Positions 34,742-44,495 are shown, numbered from the stretch's first letter. The stretch: DNA of 64,000 nt from an uncultured Ectothiorhodospiraceae bacterium (GCA_947259575.1 CAMYMU010000029.1:1-64000); one strand, 5' to 3'. Notes: generated from the letters alone by a model not told the origin. Program-made: numbers and translations.

Positions 34742-37700
34742 ATGGCAGAACCCTACATTATTAAAATGCCCCAGCTTTCTGACACGATGACAGAAGGCAC
34801 GGTGGTGACCTGGGAAAAAGAAGTTGGTGAGTTTATTGAGCGGGGCAGTATTGTTGCGACAGTAGAGACCGACAAGGCCATCATGGATGTGGAAGTGTTT
34901 CGTGAAGGCTATTTATCCGGCCCATTAATTGAAGTTGATTCTGTTATCCCAGTAGGGGATGCAATGGGTTATATAGTCGCGACTGAGGCTGAAGTGAATC
35001 AATCAGGTGAGGCACCTGTCGCGGGTGCAAGCGTTGATTCGACTGATTCAGGTGATGAACCGACGGTCGAAATGGAACAACCTGCCGCGGATGCACCGGC
35101 TGATAGTTATATGATCAAGATGCCACAACTTTCCGACACCATGACCGAAGGTGTGGTGGTTAGTTGGGATAAAGAGATTGGTGAGCAGGTTAATCGCGGT
35201 GATGTCGTTGCCCAGGTCGAGACCGATAAGGCGATCATGGATGTAGAAATCTTCCGTGACGGCATTCTTTCTGGTCCACTGGCTGATGTAGATAGTGTGG
35301 TCGCGGTTGGTGATCCAATCGGATTTTTGGTACAGGACAGCAGTGCTGTTATCGATTCGAAGGCAAAGGCAATCGGTGGTGCCAAGCCAGAGACAACCGT
35401 CTCTAAACCAAAAACAGAGCCTGCGGGTACCGCAAAACCGAAAACACGTATTCCGGCTCAGCCTTCCGGTGCAACCCCAGCGCCACGTCCGAAACAAGGC
35501 ATGGCGACGCCATATGCACGCCAGTTAGCGGGTGCACACGGTATTGATCTTAATGCGATTACCGGTAGTGGTATTTCTGGTGCGATTGTTGCCTCAGACG
35601 TTTTAAATGCAGAAGTACAAACCTCTGCACGCCGTGTCTTCCAGGTGCCTGGTCAGGGGCGTGCGATGAGCGCGATGGAAAAGGCCGTGGCACACAACAT
35701 GGAATTCTCGCTGTCCATGCCACTGTTCCGTGTGACCGTGAACGTCGATCCCAGCGTATTAAAAACCACATCGAAAGCCAAAGGTGTCTCACTAACTGTC
35801 GCCCTGGCAAAAGCTGCGGCACTGGCAATCAAGGACTTCCCAATCGTGAATGCGGTCTATCAGCATGAAGACCGTATTGTCGAGCGTGAGCAGATCGATA
35901 TCGGTCTGGCGGTTGAAACTGAAGGCATGGGCCTTGTGGTGCCAGTCCTTCGAGACGTTGCTAATCGCGATTTGTCAGACCTGGGTTCTAACTGGGTTGA
36001 CCTGGTACAGCGTGCGCGTAACCGCCGACTGAAACCCGATGAGTATTCAAACCCAACCTTCACTATCTCAAACATGGGTATGATGGGCGTAGCGATGTTT
36101 GATGCGATTCCATCCCCCGGCACCTCGGCGATCTTTGCGATCTCAACACTGGGGCCAGAAGGGATGCCGGTGACAGTGACCGCTGACCATCGTATTGTGA
36201 ATGGTGCGGATGCGGCCAAGTTCTTAAACGCTTTCAAAGAATATGTACAAAACCCAACCTGGTTAGATGCCTCGGTTACGCCAGTGCAGGATAAGCCCGT
36301 CTCTTCAGGTTTCACCCTTGAGAAGGGTAAGTACGACTATGATGTCGTTGTGATCGGTGGTGGTCCCGGTGGCGAAGACTCAGCCCGTGACCTGGTCGAA
36401 CATGGTTATAAAGTGGCAATGATTAATGATGCCCCATTCCCTGGCGGTGAGTGTCTGTGGCGCGGTTGTATCCCGTCCAAGGCCTGGCGTGCTGCGGCGG
36501 ATCGTATCCGTGATCGTGCCGAAGATGGCCATCTGGGTATTGAAGGCACTAAGTCAGCCAAACTCAACTGGAAGAAATTAGAGAAAACGCGCAAGAACGT
36601 GCTGGAAACACGCGGTGATATGGCGCTAAAAACCGATAAAGGCGTGAAAATTGACGTCATGCAAGGTTTTGGTCGTTTCGTCGATGATCACACTGTTTTT
36701 GTTGATACCGGTGGCAACAGCAAGGACCCACATCAGCGCGCCGAGATGGGTGATGGCAAGAAGGGTAAGAAAGTGACCTTTGGTGCCGCGATTGTCGCAA
36801 CGGGCGCACCTCCCTTTGTGCCACCGATTGAAGGTGCCCACGAGGGATTGGCTTCAGGTGGTGTCCTGACCTCTGACACGGTTTGGGGGCTCAAAGAGGC
36901 ACCCAAGCGCCTCGGTGTGATCGGGGGTGGCGCGATCGGAGTCGAAATGGCACAGATCTTCCAGGATTTTGGGACTAAAGTGATGCTTTTCGAAGGAAAA
37001 GATCGAATCCTTGCTGAAGTTGAAAAAGAGGTCGCGACCCAGCTAACGGCTGTGCTGAATGATGATTCGCGACTGACAATTGAAACCAGCGCCAAGATTA
37101 AATCCATCAAGGGTGAGCCCGGTAATATGAAGCTCAGCTTTGAGGATGCAGAAGGTAAATCGCGCAGCTTTGGTTGTGATTACGTCATTATGGCGACCGG
37201 TAAACGTCCGGTGCTGGACGGCCTGGATTTGGACAAAGCCGGCATCAAAGCGGAAAATGGTGTTATTGCAGCGGACAATCGTTGCCGCACTTCCGCCTCC
37301 AACGTGTTTGCAGTCGGCGATGTGATAGGTGGGTTAATGCTTGCTCACACTGCAGGCCAGCAGGGGCGCGTAGCCGCGATGAACATCTCTGGTGAGGCCG
37401 CACAATATGACGAAGACAAGGACTGCGGAGTTATCTTTACCCGCCCACAGGCCGCCTTCGTGGGGCTGTCTAATGAGCAGGCCAAGGCCAAGGGTATTGA
37501 CGCGGTTGAGATCAAAGTGCCTATGAGTATAGACGCTAAGGCTATGATTAATAACGAAACACACGGCCTGATCAAGATTGTTGCTGACAAGGCGTCGCAC
37601 CGGGTTATTGGTGTGCACTTCCTGGCCGATCATGCGGATACACTGATTGGCGAAGCGGTGATGATGGTCGCGGGCAACATGACTCTAGAGCAGGTAGGTG

Positions 37701-37801
37701 GCGCGATTCACCCCCATCCGACTCAAACCGAACTATTTGGTGATTTAGCGCGTAGGTTGGCATCTCGTTTGCGTAGAAGTGAGCGACGCCAAAAGAAATA
37801 A
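34742..37801 (+). CDS. Fused pyruvate dehydrogenase E2-E3: dihydrolipoyl acetyltransferase plus dihydrolipoyl dehydrogenase
   Basis: 1019 aa, one uninterrupted frame. Two lipoyl domains carry lipoyl-lysines Lys45 and Lys163, both in ETDKAIMDVE. A Pro/Lys/Ala linker (~205-250) and a peripheral-subunit-binding domain follow (~256-288, ATPYARQLAGAHGIDL). The acetyltransferase domain (~305-510) has DHRIVNGAD at 482-490, where Asn replaces the Asp of the usual DHRxxDG. E3 begins at about 531 with FAD-binding VVVIGGGPGG and the disulfide pair in CLWRGC (571-576). It also has NAD-binding VIGGGAIGVEMA and a C-terminal HPHPTQTE base. E2 and E3 are normally separate genes. Confidence 0.93.
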   Translation: MAEPYIIKMPQLSDTMTEGTVVTWEKEVGEFIERGSIVATVETDKAIMDVEVFREGYLSGPLIEVDSVIPVGDAMGYIVATEAEVNQSGEAPVAGASVDSTDSGDEPTVEMEQPAADAPADSYMIKMPQLSDTMTEGVVVSWDKEIGEQVNRGDVVAQVETDKAIMDVEIFRDGILSGPLADVDSVVAVGDPIGFLVQDSSAVIDSKAKAIGGAKPETTVSKPKTEPAGTAKPKTRIPAQPSGATPAPRPKQGMATPYARQLAGAHGIDLNAITGSGISGAIVASDVLNAEVQTSARRVFQVPGQGRAMSAMEKAVAHNMEFSLSMPLFRVTVNVDPSVLKTTSKAKGVSLTVALAKAAALAIKDFPIVNAVYQHEDRIVEREQIDIGLAVETEGMGLVVPVLRDVANRDLSDLGSNWVDLVQRARNRRLKPDEYSNPTFTISNMGMMGVAMFDAIPSPGTSAIFAISTLGPEGMPVTVTADHRIVNGADAAKFLNAFKEYVQNPTWLDASVTPVQDKPVSSGFTLEKGKYDYDVVVIGGGPGGEDSARDLVEHGYKVAMINDAPFPGGECLWRGCIPSKAWRAAADRIRDRAEDGHLGIEGTKSAKLNWKKLEKTRKNVLETRGDMALKTDKGVKIDVMQGFGRFVDDHTVFVDTGGNSKDPHQRAEMGDGKKGKKVTFGAAIVATGAPPFVPPIEGAHEGLASGGVLTSDTVWGLKEAPKRLGVIGGGAIGVEMAQIFQDFGTKVMLFEGKDRILAEVEKEVATQLTAVLNDDSRLTIETSAKIKSIKGEPGNMKLSFEDAEGKSRSFGCDYVIMATGKRPVLDGLDLDKAGIKAENGVIAADNRCRTSASNVFAVGDVIGGLMLAHTAGQQGRVAAMNISGEAAQYDEDKDCGVIFTRPQAAFVGLSNEQAKAKGIDAVEIKVPMSIDAKAMINNETHGLIKIVADKASHRVIGVHFLADHADTLIGEAVMMVAGNMTLEQVGGAIHPHPTQTELFGDLARRLASRLRRSERRQKK

Positions 37802-37822
37802 GCCGTTTCCAGGCTGAATAGG

Positions 37823-37869
37823 GCCCCTGGTAGCTTTCGGTTAGCAGGGGCTCGTATTTACCAGCCCCT
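37823..37869 (+). terminator. Two overlapping GC hairpins after the pdh operon
   Basis: GCCCCTG (37823-37829) pairs with CAGGGGC (37845-37851), while AGGGGCT (37846-37852) pairs with AGCCCCT (37863-37869); the two stems exclude each other. No long T run follows, so termination is probable but not certain. Confidence 0.4.
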
Positions 37870-37941
37870 AAATACTCCCCCATTCTTCTCCGTTCTCCCC
37901 TCAGCCCCGATAGTTGGCACAAAACCTGCTATTTACAGGGC

Positions 37942-39192
37942 ATGTCTATTCGTATTGTGCTCATAGCTTTAATGGCTGTCATGTTTTCTATGGCAACGAA
38001 CCTGTCTGCTGCGCCACCACGTTTTTCTGGTTATGGCACGCCTCAGATTCCCAAAAAGAAAGCGGACGAGCCAACGGCCAAGTCAACGGATTCAGAAGAA
38101 AAGGCTGACACAGTTTCAGCGGATCAAACATCAGGAACTACAACCACAGATAAAGCAAAGGTTGAGTACGTCGATGGCAAGATAGTCGTCAATGAGCCCG
38201 CTGCTCAGGCTAGTCCACAGGCAGCTGCGCCATCTACTCTACAAGAGAAGATTGCGAAAAAGCGTGAACCCCTGATCCACTTATTTAAACGTAAGCCTAT
38301 TTTACCGAAAGAAAGAACTTACAAGAAAAATGAAGAGCTGGTGACAACTCATGAATATCATGAAAGCAAAGTAGATCAGCTCGGTATTGCGGATATGCAT
38401 CGCTTCTCCAGTGGTTACCAGGAATTCTGGAAAGTAAAATCATCAAACATCATGTGTCAGATGAAACAGAATATTCCAGGCTATGGCCACGTCGAATTTA
38501 GGCAAGGGGTGGGCCAACCTCTGGAGTTCGCACTCTATGTAACTTATCCACCTGCTGGTGTGGGGCATGCCCACATCCGAACTGAACCCCCACAATGGCG
38601 ACACTTTTCTCGTGCAAAAGATCTCGGTGTGATTGAAATAGAACCGGGTGACCTTGCGGTGAGTACACCACCTGAGTGGGCACAGCGTTTACTACTCGAA
38701 CTAAGTGAAGGTATGCAACCTGTGGTGCGTTACTGGGATGCAGCAGACTCTACTGATGAGATGGAAGTGCTTTTATCATCACTAAACTTTCAGGAAAGCC
38801 TCGACTTATTTAATCGCTGTTTGGGGCAAGTTCTGCGTTATGACTTCGATGCCGTGAAACGCACGATCGTTCACTTCCATGCGGATAGTTCAAAACTACG
38901 CAGCAGTGCCGCACGGCAACTGGATGAAATCCTGGAAATGCTCAATGCCGATCCCGGAATCGAAGAGATCAACCTGGAACTCTACACACACAGCAAAGGC
39001 CTGGTGCGATACAATTTCCGCCTCGCCACCCGCCGTGCACGCGCGGTACGTGATTACTTCGTCCAACGTGGTATTCCTGAAGACAAGATTCTTATCAAAA
39101 TACACACGCACAAGAAGAGTAAGCTAGATGAGATGGGTTATAAGCAATCGGATGTGCATATAGCATTGAAGCGTGGGGACAAGAAGAAATAG
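37942..39192 (+). CDS. MotY-like OmpA-domain protein
   Basis: 416 aa. A signal peptide (SIRIVLIALMAVMFSMATNLSAA) is followed by a low-complexity linker rich in K, T, A and E (~35-110). A middle domain MCQMKQNIPGYGHVEFRQGVGQPLEFALYV and LNFQESLDLFNRCLGQVL follows the known MotY N-domain. The C-terminus is an OmpA-like peptidoglycan-binding domain (VKRTIVHFHADSSKLRSSAARQLDEIL, LATRRARAVRDYFVQRGIPEDKIL). MotY forms the T-ring of sodium-driven polar flagella. No other motility gene lies nearby, so another wall-anchoring role is possible. The family's second conserved Asp/Arg pair is partly changed (YTHSKG, where NTDxxG is usual). Confidence 0.75.
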   Translation: MSIRIVLIALMAVMFSMATNLSAAPPRFSGYGTPQIPKKKADEPTAKSTDSEEKADTVSADQTSGTTTTDKAKVEYVDGKIVVNEPAAQASPQAAAPSTLQEKIAKKREPLIHLFKRKPILPKERTYKKNEELVTTHEYHESKVDQLGIADMHRFSSGYQEFWKVKSSNIMCQMKQNIPGYGHVEFRQGVGQPLEFALYVTYPPAGVGHAHIRTEPPQWRHFSRAKDLGVIEIEPGDLAVSTPPEWAQRLLLELSEGMQPVVRYWDAADSTDEMEVLLSSLNFQESLDLFNRCLGQVLRYDFDAVKRTIVHFHADSSKLRSSAARQLDEILEMLNADPGIEEINLELYTHSKGLVRYNFRLATRRARAVRDYFVQRGIPEDKILIKIHTHKKSKLDEMGYKQSDVHIALKRGDKKK

Positions 39193-39202
39193 GTTTTCTG
39201 TT

Positions 39203-39222
39203 ATTCCCGCATCCGCGGGAAT
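39203..39222. repeat. REP-like palindrome
   Basis: ATTCCCGC atcc GCGGGAAT. It is the same unit as that at 59393-59412 but inverted (loop ATCC against GGAT). It lies 10 bp after the MotY-like stop and may act as a terminator or mRNA-stabilising stem. Confidence 0.7.
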
Positions 39223-39246
39223 TTATTGTTTTGATTTTATTTTTTT

Positions 39247-39749
39247 CGTCCCACTGGGACGACCTACTTTCTTGTATCGACAAGAAAGTAGGCAAAGAAG
39301 CTCTTCCCCTGCGCTTGCCAATCATTCGAGCCTTATTGGCTTACTCAGTGAAACTTTATGATTCGCCCTCCATAGCTCATCATAAAGGCTCGGCTTCCCT
39401 GCCTCGCCCCATTCGGGTTTCACTTGCGCTTAGCCAAACGTCTCTCATGGCTGCGCAAGGGGATTGTCCACTGAGCAGGTACAGTATGAGTTACCAGGAA
39501 TTTATCTCTACTGTTGTGGTGAGCAGAAAGCCCCCATGTGCGGGTGTGTGAGTTTTAATGGTTTTTGGGAAACTAAAATAGAGCGAGCCAGGGAAGGCGA
39601 GCCCGGTTTTGCTGAGCATGGAAGCGAATCAAAACCGGACAGGGCAAAAACAGGAAAACTCACTGCTTACACCCGCAACGGGGGTGTCGATTCTTTTGGA
39701 TACTTTTCTTTGGACAAGCAAAGAAAAGTATCTCGTCCCAGTTGGGACG
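39247..39749. repeat. ~505-bp dispersed element, copy B
   Basis: Fills the 610-bp gap between the MotY-like gene and the DHOD-like gene. It is bounded by CGTCCCACTGGGACG (39247-39261) and CGTCCCAGTTGGGACG (39734-39749), with end hairpins CTACTTTCTTG..CAAGAAAGTAG (left) and ATACTTTTCTTTG..CAAAGAAAAGTAT (right). The core at 39530-39684 nearly repeats copy A. It is in the same orientation as copy A. Short frames here are spurious. Confidence 0.85.
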
Positions 39750-39801
39750 AAAAAAAACAGAATCTTCAGCGAAGCGAAAAAAAGTACATAAAAATTAAAA
39801 A

Positions 39802-40815
39802 TTACCTTAAAACCCCATCAGGACTCGTGTAACTATCAAGTACATTTATGTAATTAGACCGCTCATAGGCAGCAGGGTCGATGGCATGTTGTCGACTGCT
39901 GCTTCCTTTTAGTTGTTGTATAGATTCGTATTCGTGTTCTTCTAACCATTGTTTGAGGTTTTGCAAGACCGTTTCAATCTGGCTGGGTCCGTTCTGTAAC
40001 AGTGCACTACACATGTGAGTAACATCTGCACCTGCCAGTAATGCCTTTAAGACATCTTCGTGATTATGCATTCCACCTGTTATTGCTATTGAACAATCCA
40101 GGTAGTCAAATAAAATTGCTGTCCAACGAATGCGTAGTAATGATTCCTGTGAGCTTGATAGTTCCAGTTTTGATTCGATTTGCAGGGTATCGAGATTAAT
40201 ATCGGGCTGATAAAAACGATTGAACAGGGCGATACCTTTCGCGCCGTTTTTTTGTAACTGTTGTGTGAAGGGAATCAATGCACTGAAATGGGGGGACAGC
40301 TTCATTGTAATGGGAATGCTGACATGAGAATTTAAAGATTGAAGTAATTCTATATACCGGGTCTCTACCTGTTGGCTGTCTTCGAGTGGGTCAGCAGCGA
40401 GATAATAAACATTTAATTCAAGTGCGTCAGCGCCTGCTTCTTCTAATGCAGATCCATATTCGATCCATCCACCTGGCGTTGTTCCATTTAAACTGGCGAT
40501 CACTGGAATATCTAATTGCGACTTAAGTTTGCTTAACTGTTCAAGGTGTTTTTCCTGATAGCTTTGGTAGTCTTCTGGAACGGGGTGGAAGTCCTCAGCT
40601 TCGCCGTGGCCAATGGACTGTTGATGAAAAAAACGTTCAAGGTGTTCGTTTTCGTAATTAATTTTTTCCTCAAATAAAGAGTGCATGATTATCGCAGAAG
40701 CGCCGGCATCTTCTAAGGCGATTGCACTGTTTACATCTTTGCTCAAGGGTGAGGACGAGGGCACGATGGGATTCTTAAGTTTTAAACCTAGGTACTCAGT
40801 AGATAAATCGACCAT
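39802..40815 (-). CDS. Dihydroorotate-dehydrogenase-like FMN protein beside nifJ
   Basis: 337 aa TIM-barrel flavoprotein of the class-1 DHOD family. LSTEYLGLKLKNPIVPSSSPLSKDVNSAIALEDAGASAIIMHSLFEE leads, then VIASLNGTTPGGWIEYGSALEEAGADALELNVYY, PITMKLSPHFSAL, and a C-terminal SIAITGGMHNHEDVLKALLAGADVTHMCSALL phosphate-site. Such dhod-like genes next to nifJ are common and lack proof of pyrimidine function. It is 2 bp downstream of nifJ, so tightly coupled. True pyrD is not in the window. Confidence 0.88.
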   Translation of the reverse strand: MVDLSTEYLGLKLKNPIVPSSSPLSKDVNSAIALEDAGASAIIMHSLFEEKINYENEHLERFFHQQSIGHGEAEDFHPVPEDYQSYQEKHLEQLSKLKSQLDIPVIASLNGTTPGGWIEYGSALEEAGADALELNVYYLAADPLEDSQQVETRYIELLQSLNSHVSIPITMKLSPHFSALIPFTQQLQKNGAKGIALFNRFYQPDINLDTLQIESKLELSSSQESLLRIRWTAILFDYLDCSIAITGGMHNHEDVLKALLAGADVTHMCSALLQNGPSQIETVLQNLKQWLEEHEYESIQQLKGSSSRQHAIDPAAYERSNYINVLDSYTSPDGVLR

Positions 40816-40817
40816 AT

Positions 40818-43800
40818 TTATGACTCCGTCTTTTTATTGGTGGATTGCCCGGCTTCTAAATCGGTATTGACCAACTCGGCAGTGGCCAGTTTGGCTTTGG
40901 TGGCAGCGATACTGACTGTATCACTCCAGTCCAGGCCTGCAAGTTGTCTGTAGTAATGATAACGATGGGTGACCTCTCGTTGCGCCTGTTCCAAAAAGCG
41001 CTCAGCATCTTCAGGGTGAGTGTGCCAGAGCATGCTAAAGCGTGTTTCGGTTTTAATGTATTCACGATAGGGGATGCTGGGCTCTGCCGAATCCAGGTGT
41101 AAGGGATTCTTGCCATCTTTAATTCGCTCTGGATCAAATCGGAACAAAGGCCAGTGTCCACTTTTTACCGCCAGTTGTTGTTGTCGATGATTGTTCGATA
41201 GATCGACACCATGTGCAATACAGGGTGAATAGGCGATGATAATGGAGGGACCATCGTGTGCTTCGGCTTCGAGGAAGGCACGTAAGGTTTGAATGTCTTT
41301 GGCACCATAGGCTACGTGAGCAACATAGACGTCATCATAGTCCATCGCTAACAGGGCCAGGTCTTTTTTGGCAGTCGGTTTGCCACCGGAAGAAAATTTT
41401 GCAACCGCGCCCCGGGGTGTGGCTTTAGATGTCTGACCACCGGTATTGGAATAGACTTCAGTGTCCAACACTAAAATGTTGACATTACGCCCTGATGCCA
41501 GCACATGATCCAGTCCGCCATAACCAATGTCATAGGCCCAGCCATCACCGCCAATAATCCAGATACTTTTACGTCCAAGGCTTTCAGTAAGCTGGTTAAG
41601 TAAGTTGGCTTGTGGGTCATCTAACTTTGTAAGTAGCTTCTGTAGTTTTACAATGCGCTCTCGTTGGGCATAGATACCGGCCTCATCAGATTCATCTGCA
41701 TCTAAGATATCTTCGACTAACTTTGTGTTGAGTTGTGATTTAAGTGCGATTAATACTTCTCGTGCCTGCTCACGATGTTTGTCTGCCGCCACTCTCATTC
41801 CCAAACCAAATTCAGCGTTGTCTTCAAACAAAGAATTATTCCAGGCAGGACCACGACCTTGCTTGTTCTTTGTCCATGGTGTGGTTGGAAGGTTTCCACC
41901 ATATATGGATGAGCAGCCCGTCGCATTTGCCACGATCATACGATCACCAAACAACTGAGTCGCAAGCCTTATATAAGGTGTTTCACCACATCCAACACAG
42001 GCACCTGAAAATTCAAACAAGGGCTCGAAGACCATGGAGCCTTTAATGGTGGTTGCCTTGATGGAACTGCGATCATACTCAGGTAACTGTAAAAAATATT
42101 CCCAGTTACTTCGTTCCTGATTTCGCAGAGGGGGTTGTGGCGACATATTAAGTGCCTTACGACTGGCATTACTTTTATCTCGAATTGGACAGATATCAAC
42201 GCACAAGCCACAACCTGTACAATCTTCAGGTGCGACTTGATAACTGATGTGCATATCTTTTGGAAAGTCCTTACCCAGCATCGCACGATGCTTAAAACTT
42301 TCTGGCGCATTGTGTAATGCAGACTCTGGTACGATTTTGCTACGGATAGCCGCATGTGGGCAAACTAAAGGACACTTACCACACTGTGTGCATAAGTCTT
42401 CTTCCCAAACGGGAATCTCCAATGCCAGGTTACGTTTTTCGTATGCAGCTGTACCTAAAGGAAAGGTTCCATCGCTTGGCATAAAACTCACAGGAATACT
42501 GTCGCCACGACCAGCAATGATCTCGGCCGTTACATTACGAACAAAGTCAGGTGCATCTTTACTGACCGGCGAAGTAATCTCCATTTTACTCGTGACTTGG
42601 GCAGGAATGGTGACCTCATGCAAACAAGCCAGGGTTTCATCAATAGCCTGGTAGTTCAATTCAACAATACGCTTACCTTTTTTACCATAGGTTTTTTGTA
42701 CGGCATCTTTGATGGCCGTAATCGCATCTTCGCGAGGTAAGATGCCTGAGATTGCAAAGAAGCACGTCTGCATTATTGTATTGATACGTTTACCCATGCC
42801 AGTGTTCTCAGCGACTGAGTAGGCATCTATGCTGTACATTTTTATATTCTTATCAAGAATCTGTTGTTGCATGTCAGCGGGCAACGTGTCCCAGACTTTG
42901 TCTTTGTCCTCCTGTGAATTCAATAAGAATACGGCCTTATCAGCAGCCATATCCAACATAGGATAACGCTCAAGGAAAATAGGTTGATGGCAGGCGACGA
43001 ACTGTGCATCACCATCACCAATCAAATAACTGGCATGTATAGCTTTGTTACCAAAGCGCAGGTGAGAGATGGTGACTGCGCCGGCTTTTTTTGAATCATA
43101 GACAAAGTAACCCTGAGCCTCCATCTCAGTGCTCTCACCAATGATCTTAATACTATTCTTGTTGGCGCTGACCGTACCATCACTACCCAGGCCATAAAAA
43201 ACAGCCTGGAAGGTTTCTTCATGGGCATCCGTGCGAAATTGAGCATCCCAGTCAATACTTGTGTTGCTGACATCATCATGGATGCCAATCGTGAAATGAT
43301 TTTTAGGAGAATCTTTTCGTAATTCATCAAAGATGGCCTTGACCATCCCCGGGGTAAATTCTTTGGACGACAGACCGTAACGACCACCAATGATGACGGG
43401 CATTGTCTCGAGCTGCGGCTTTGTATCGGCTTGGCCCTGGCAAAATTGTTGGGCAATCGCGGTTACTACATCTTTGTATAAGGGTTCACCATCTGCACCC
43501 GGTTCCTTGGTGCGATCCAGTACCGCAATCTTGCGCGTGGTTTTCGGCAAGGCTTTGAGCAACGCCTCTGCAGAGAAAGGACGGTACAGGCGCACTTTTA
43601 ACAGTCCGACTTTCTTACCCTGTCGTTGTAAGTAGTCAACAGTCTCGTGCACCGTCTCTGCTCCGGACCCCATCAGAATCACAACCCATTCTGCTAGTGG
43701 ATCACCCACGTAATCGAATAATTGATATTGCCGGCCGGTCAGTTTTGCAAACTGATCCATGGTCTGTTGGACAATGGCGGGCATGGCGGTGTAATAAGGG

Positions 43801-44495
43801 TTAACGCTTTCTCGAGCCTGGAAGTAGACATCGGGGTTTTGCGAGCTGCCACGCAAAACTGGATGAGCCGGTGATAAACCACGTTGGCGATGTGCATTGA
43901 TCAAATTGTCATCTAGCATGGCGCGTACTGTGTTGTCATCGATGCATATTAACTTAGCGACTTCATGCGAGGTCCGGAAGCCATCAAAAAAATGCAAGAA
44001 CGGTACTCTGGATTGCAGTGTCGCCGCTTGTGTGATTAAGGCAAAATCCTGCACCTCTTGAGGACAATTCGAGGCCAACATCGCAAACCCTGTGGCCCGT
44101 GTTGCCATGACATCACTATGGTCACCAAAAATAGATAAGGCCTGACAGGCGATGGAACGTGCTGCGATGTGAAACACGGTTGGTGTGAGTTCTCCCGCAA
44201 TCTTGTACATATTTGGGATCATCAGGAGTAAACCCTGCGAGGCAGTGAAGGTCGTGGTCAGTGCACCGCTTTGCAAGGCCCCGTGAATGGCACCCGCAGC
44301 ACCAGCCTCGCTTTGCATTTCAATGACTTCCGGGATGGTTCCCCATAGATTGGCCTGGCCACTTGCTGACCAGCTATCTGCCCACTCACCCATAGGTGAA
44401 GCAGGTGTGATAGGGTAGATGGCGATGACCTCATTGGTCTGGTGGGCTATGGTTGCTGCGGCCTGATTGCCATCTATCGTTACGGTTCTGGTCAC
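40818..44495 (-). CDS. nifJ: Pyruvate:ferredoxin (flavodoxin) oxidoreductase
   Basis: 1225 aa, one-chain form. It oxidises pyruvate to acetyl-CoA and CO2 with reduction of ferredoxin or flavodoxin. The N-terminal pyruvate domain starts DGNQAAATIAHQTNEVIAIYPITPASPMGE. Two 4Fe-4S sites follow (CTQCGKCPLVCP and CTGCGLCVDICP), then the TPP region (GVGCGETPY, GDGWAYDIGYGGLDH, NTGGQTSKATPRG). The start is GTG with AAGGAG upstream. It runs divergently from argG, with promoters shared in about 157 bp. The enzyme is oxygen-sensitive and usually works at low oxygen; here it co-exists with a full PDH operon. Confidence 0.96.
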   Translation of the reverse strand: MTRTVTIDGNQAAATIAHQTNEVIAIYPITPASPMGEWADSWSASGQANLWGTIPEVIEMQSEAGAAGAIHGALQSGALTTTFTASQGLLLMIPNMYKIAGELTPTVFHIAARSIACQALSIFGDHSDVMATRATGFAMLASNCPQEVQDFALITQAATLQSRVPFLHFFDGFRTSHEVAKLICIDDNTVRAMLDDNLINAHRQRGLSPAHPVLRGSSQNPDVYFQARESVNPYYTAMPAIVQQTMDQFAKLTGRQYQLFDYVGDPLAEWVVILMGSGAETVHETVDYLQRQGKKVGLLKVRLYRPFSAEALLKALPKTTRKIAVLDRTKEPGADGEPLYKDVVTAIAQQFCQGQADTKPQLETMPVIIGGRYGLSSKEFTPGMVKAIFDELRKDSPKNHFTIGIHDDVSNTSIDWDAQFRTDAHEETFQAVFYGLGSDGTVSANKNSIKIIGESTEMEAQGYFVYDSKKAGAVTISHLRFGNKAIHASYLIGDGDAQFVACHQPIFLERYPMLDMAADKAVFLLNSQEDKDKVWDTLPADMQQQILDKNIKMYSIDAYSVAENTGMGKRINTIMQTCFFAISGILPREDAITAIKDAVQKTYGKKGKRIVELNYQAIDETLACLHEVTIPAQVTSKMEITSPVSKDAPDFVRNVTAEIIAGRGDSIPVSFMPSDGTFPLGTAAYEKRNLALEIPVWEEDLCTQCGKCPLVCPHAAIRSKIVPESALHNAPESFKHRAMLGKDFPKDMHISYQVAPEDCTGCGLCVDICPIRDKSNASRKALNMSPQPPLRNQERSNWEYFLQLPEYDRSSIKATTIKGSMVFEPLFEFSGACVGCGETPYIRLATQLFGDRMIVANATGCSSIYGGNLPTTPWTKNKQGRGPAWNNSLFEDNAEFGLGMRVAADKHREQAREVLIALKSQLNTKLVEDILDADESDEAGIYAQRERIVKLQKLLTKLDDPQANLLNQLTESLGRKSIWIIGGDGWAYDIGYGGLDHVLASGRNVNILVLDTEVYSNTGGQTSKATPRGAVAKFSSGGKPTAKKDLALLAMDYDDVYVAHVAYGAKDIQTLRAFLEAEAHDGPSIIIAYSPCIAHGVDLSNNHRQQQLAVKSGHWPLFRFDPERIKDGKNPLHLDSAEPSIPYREYIKTETRFSMLWHTHPEDAERFLEQAQREVTHRYHYYRQLAGLDWSDTVSIAATKAKLATAELVNTDLEAGQSTNKKTES

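Noticed and set aside
39464-39832. 106- and 122-aa frames inside repeat copy B
   Set aside because: Same repeat; frames cover hairpin ends and the conserved core without protein-like constraint.
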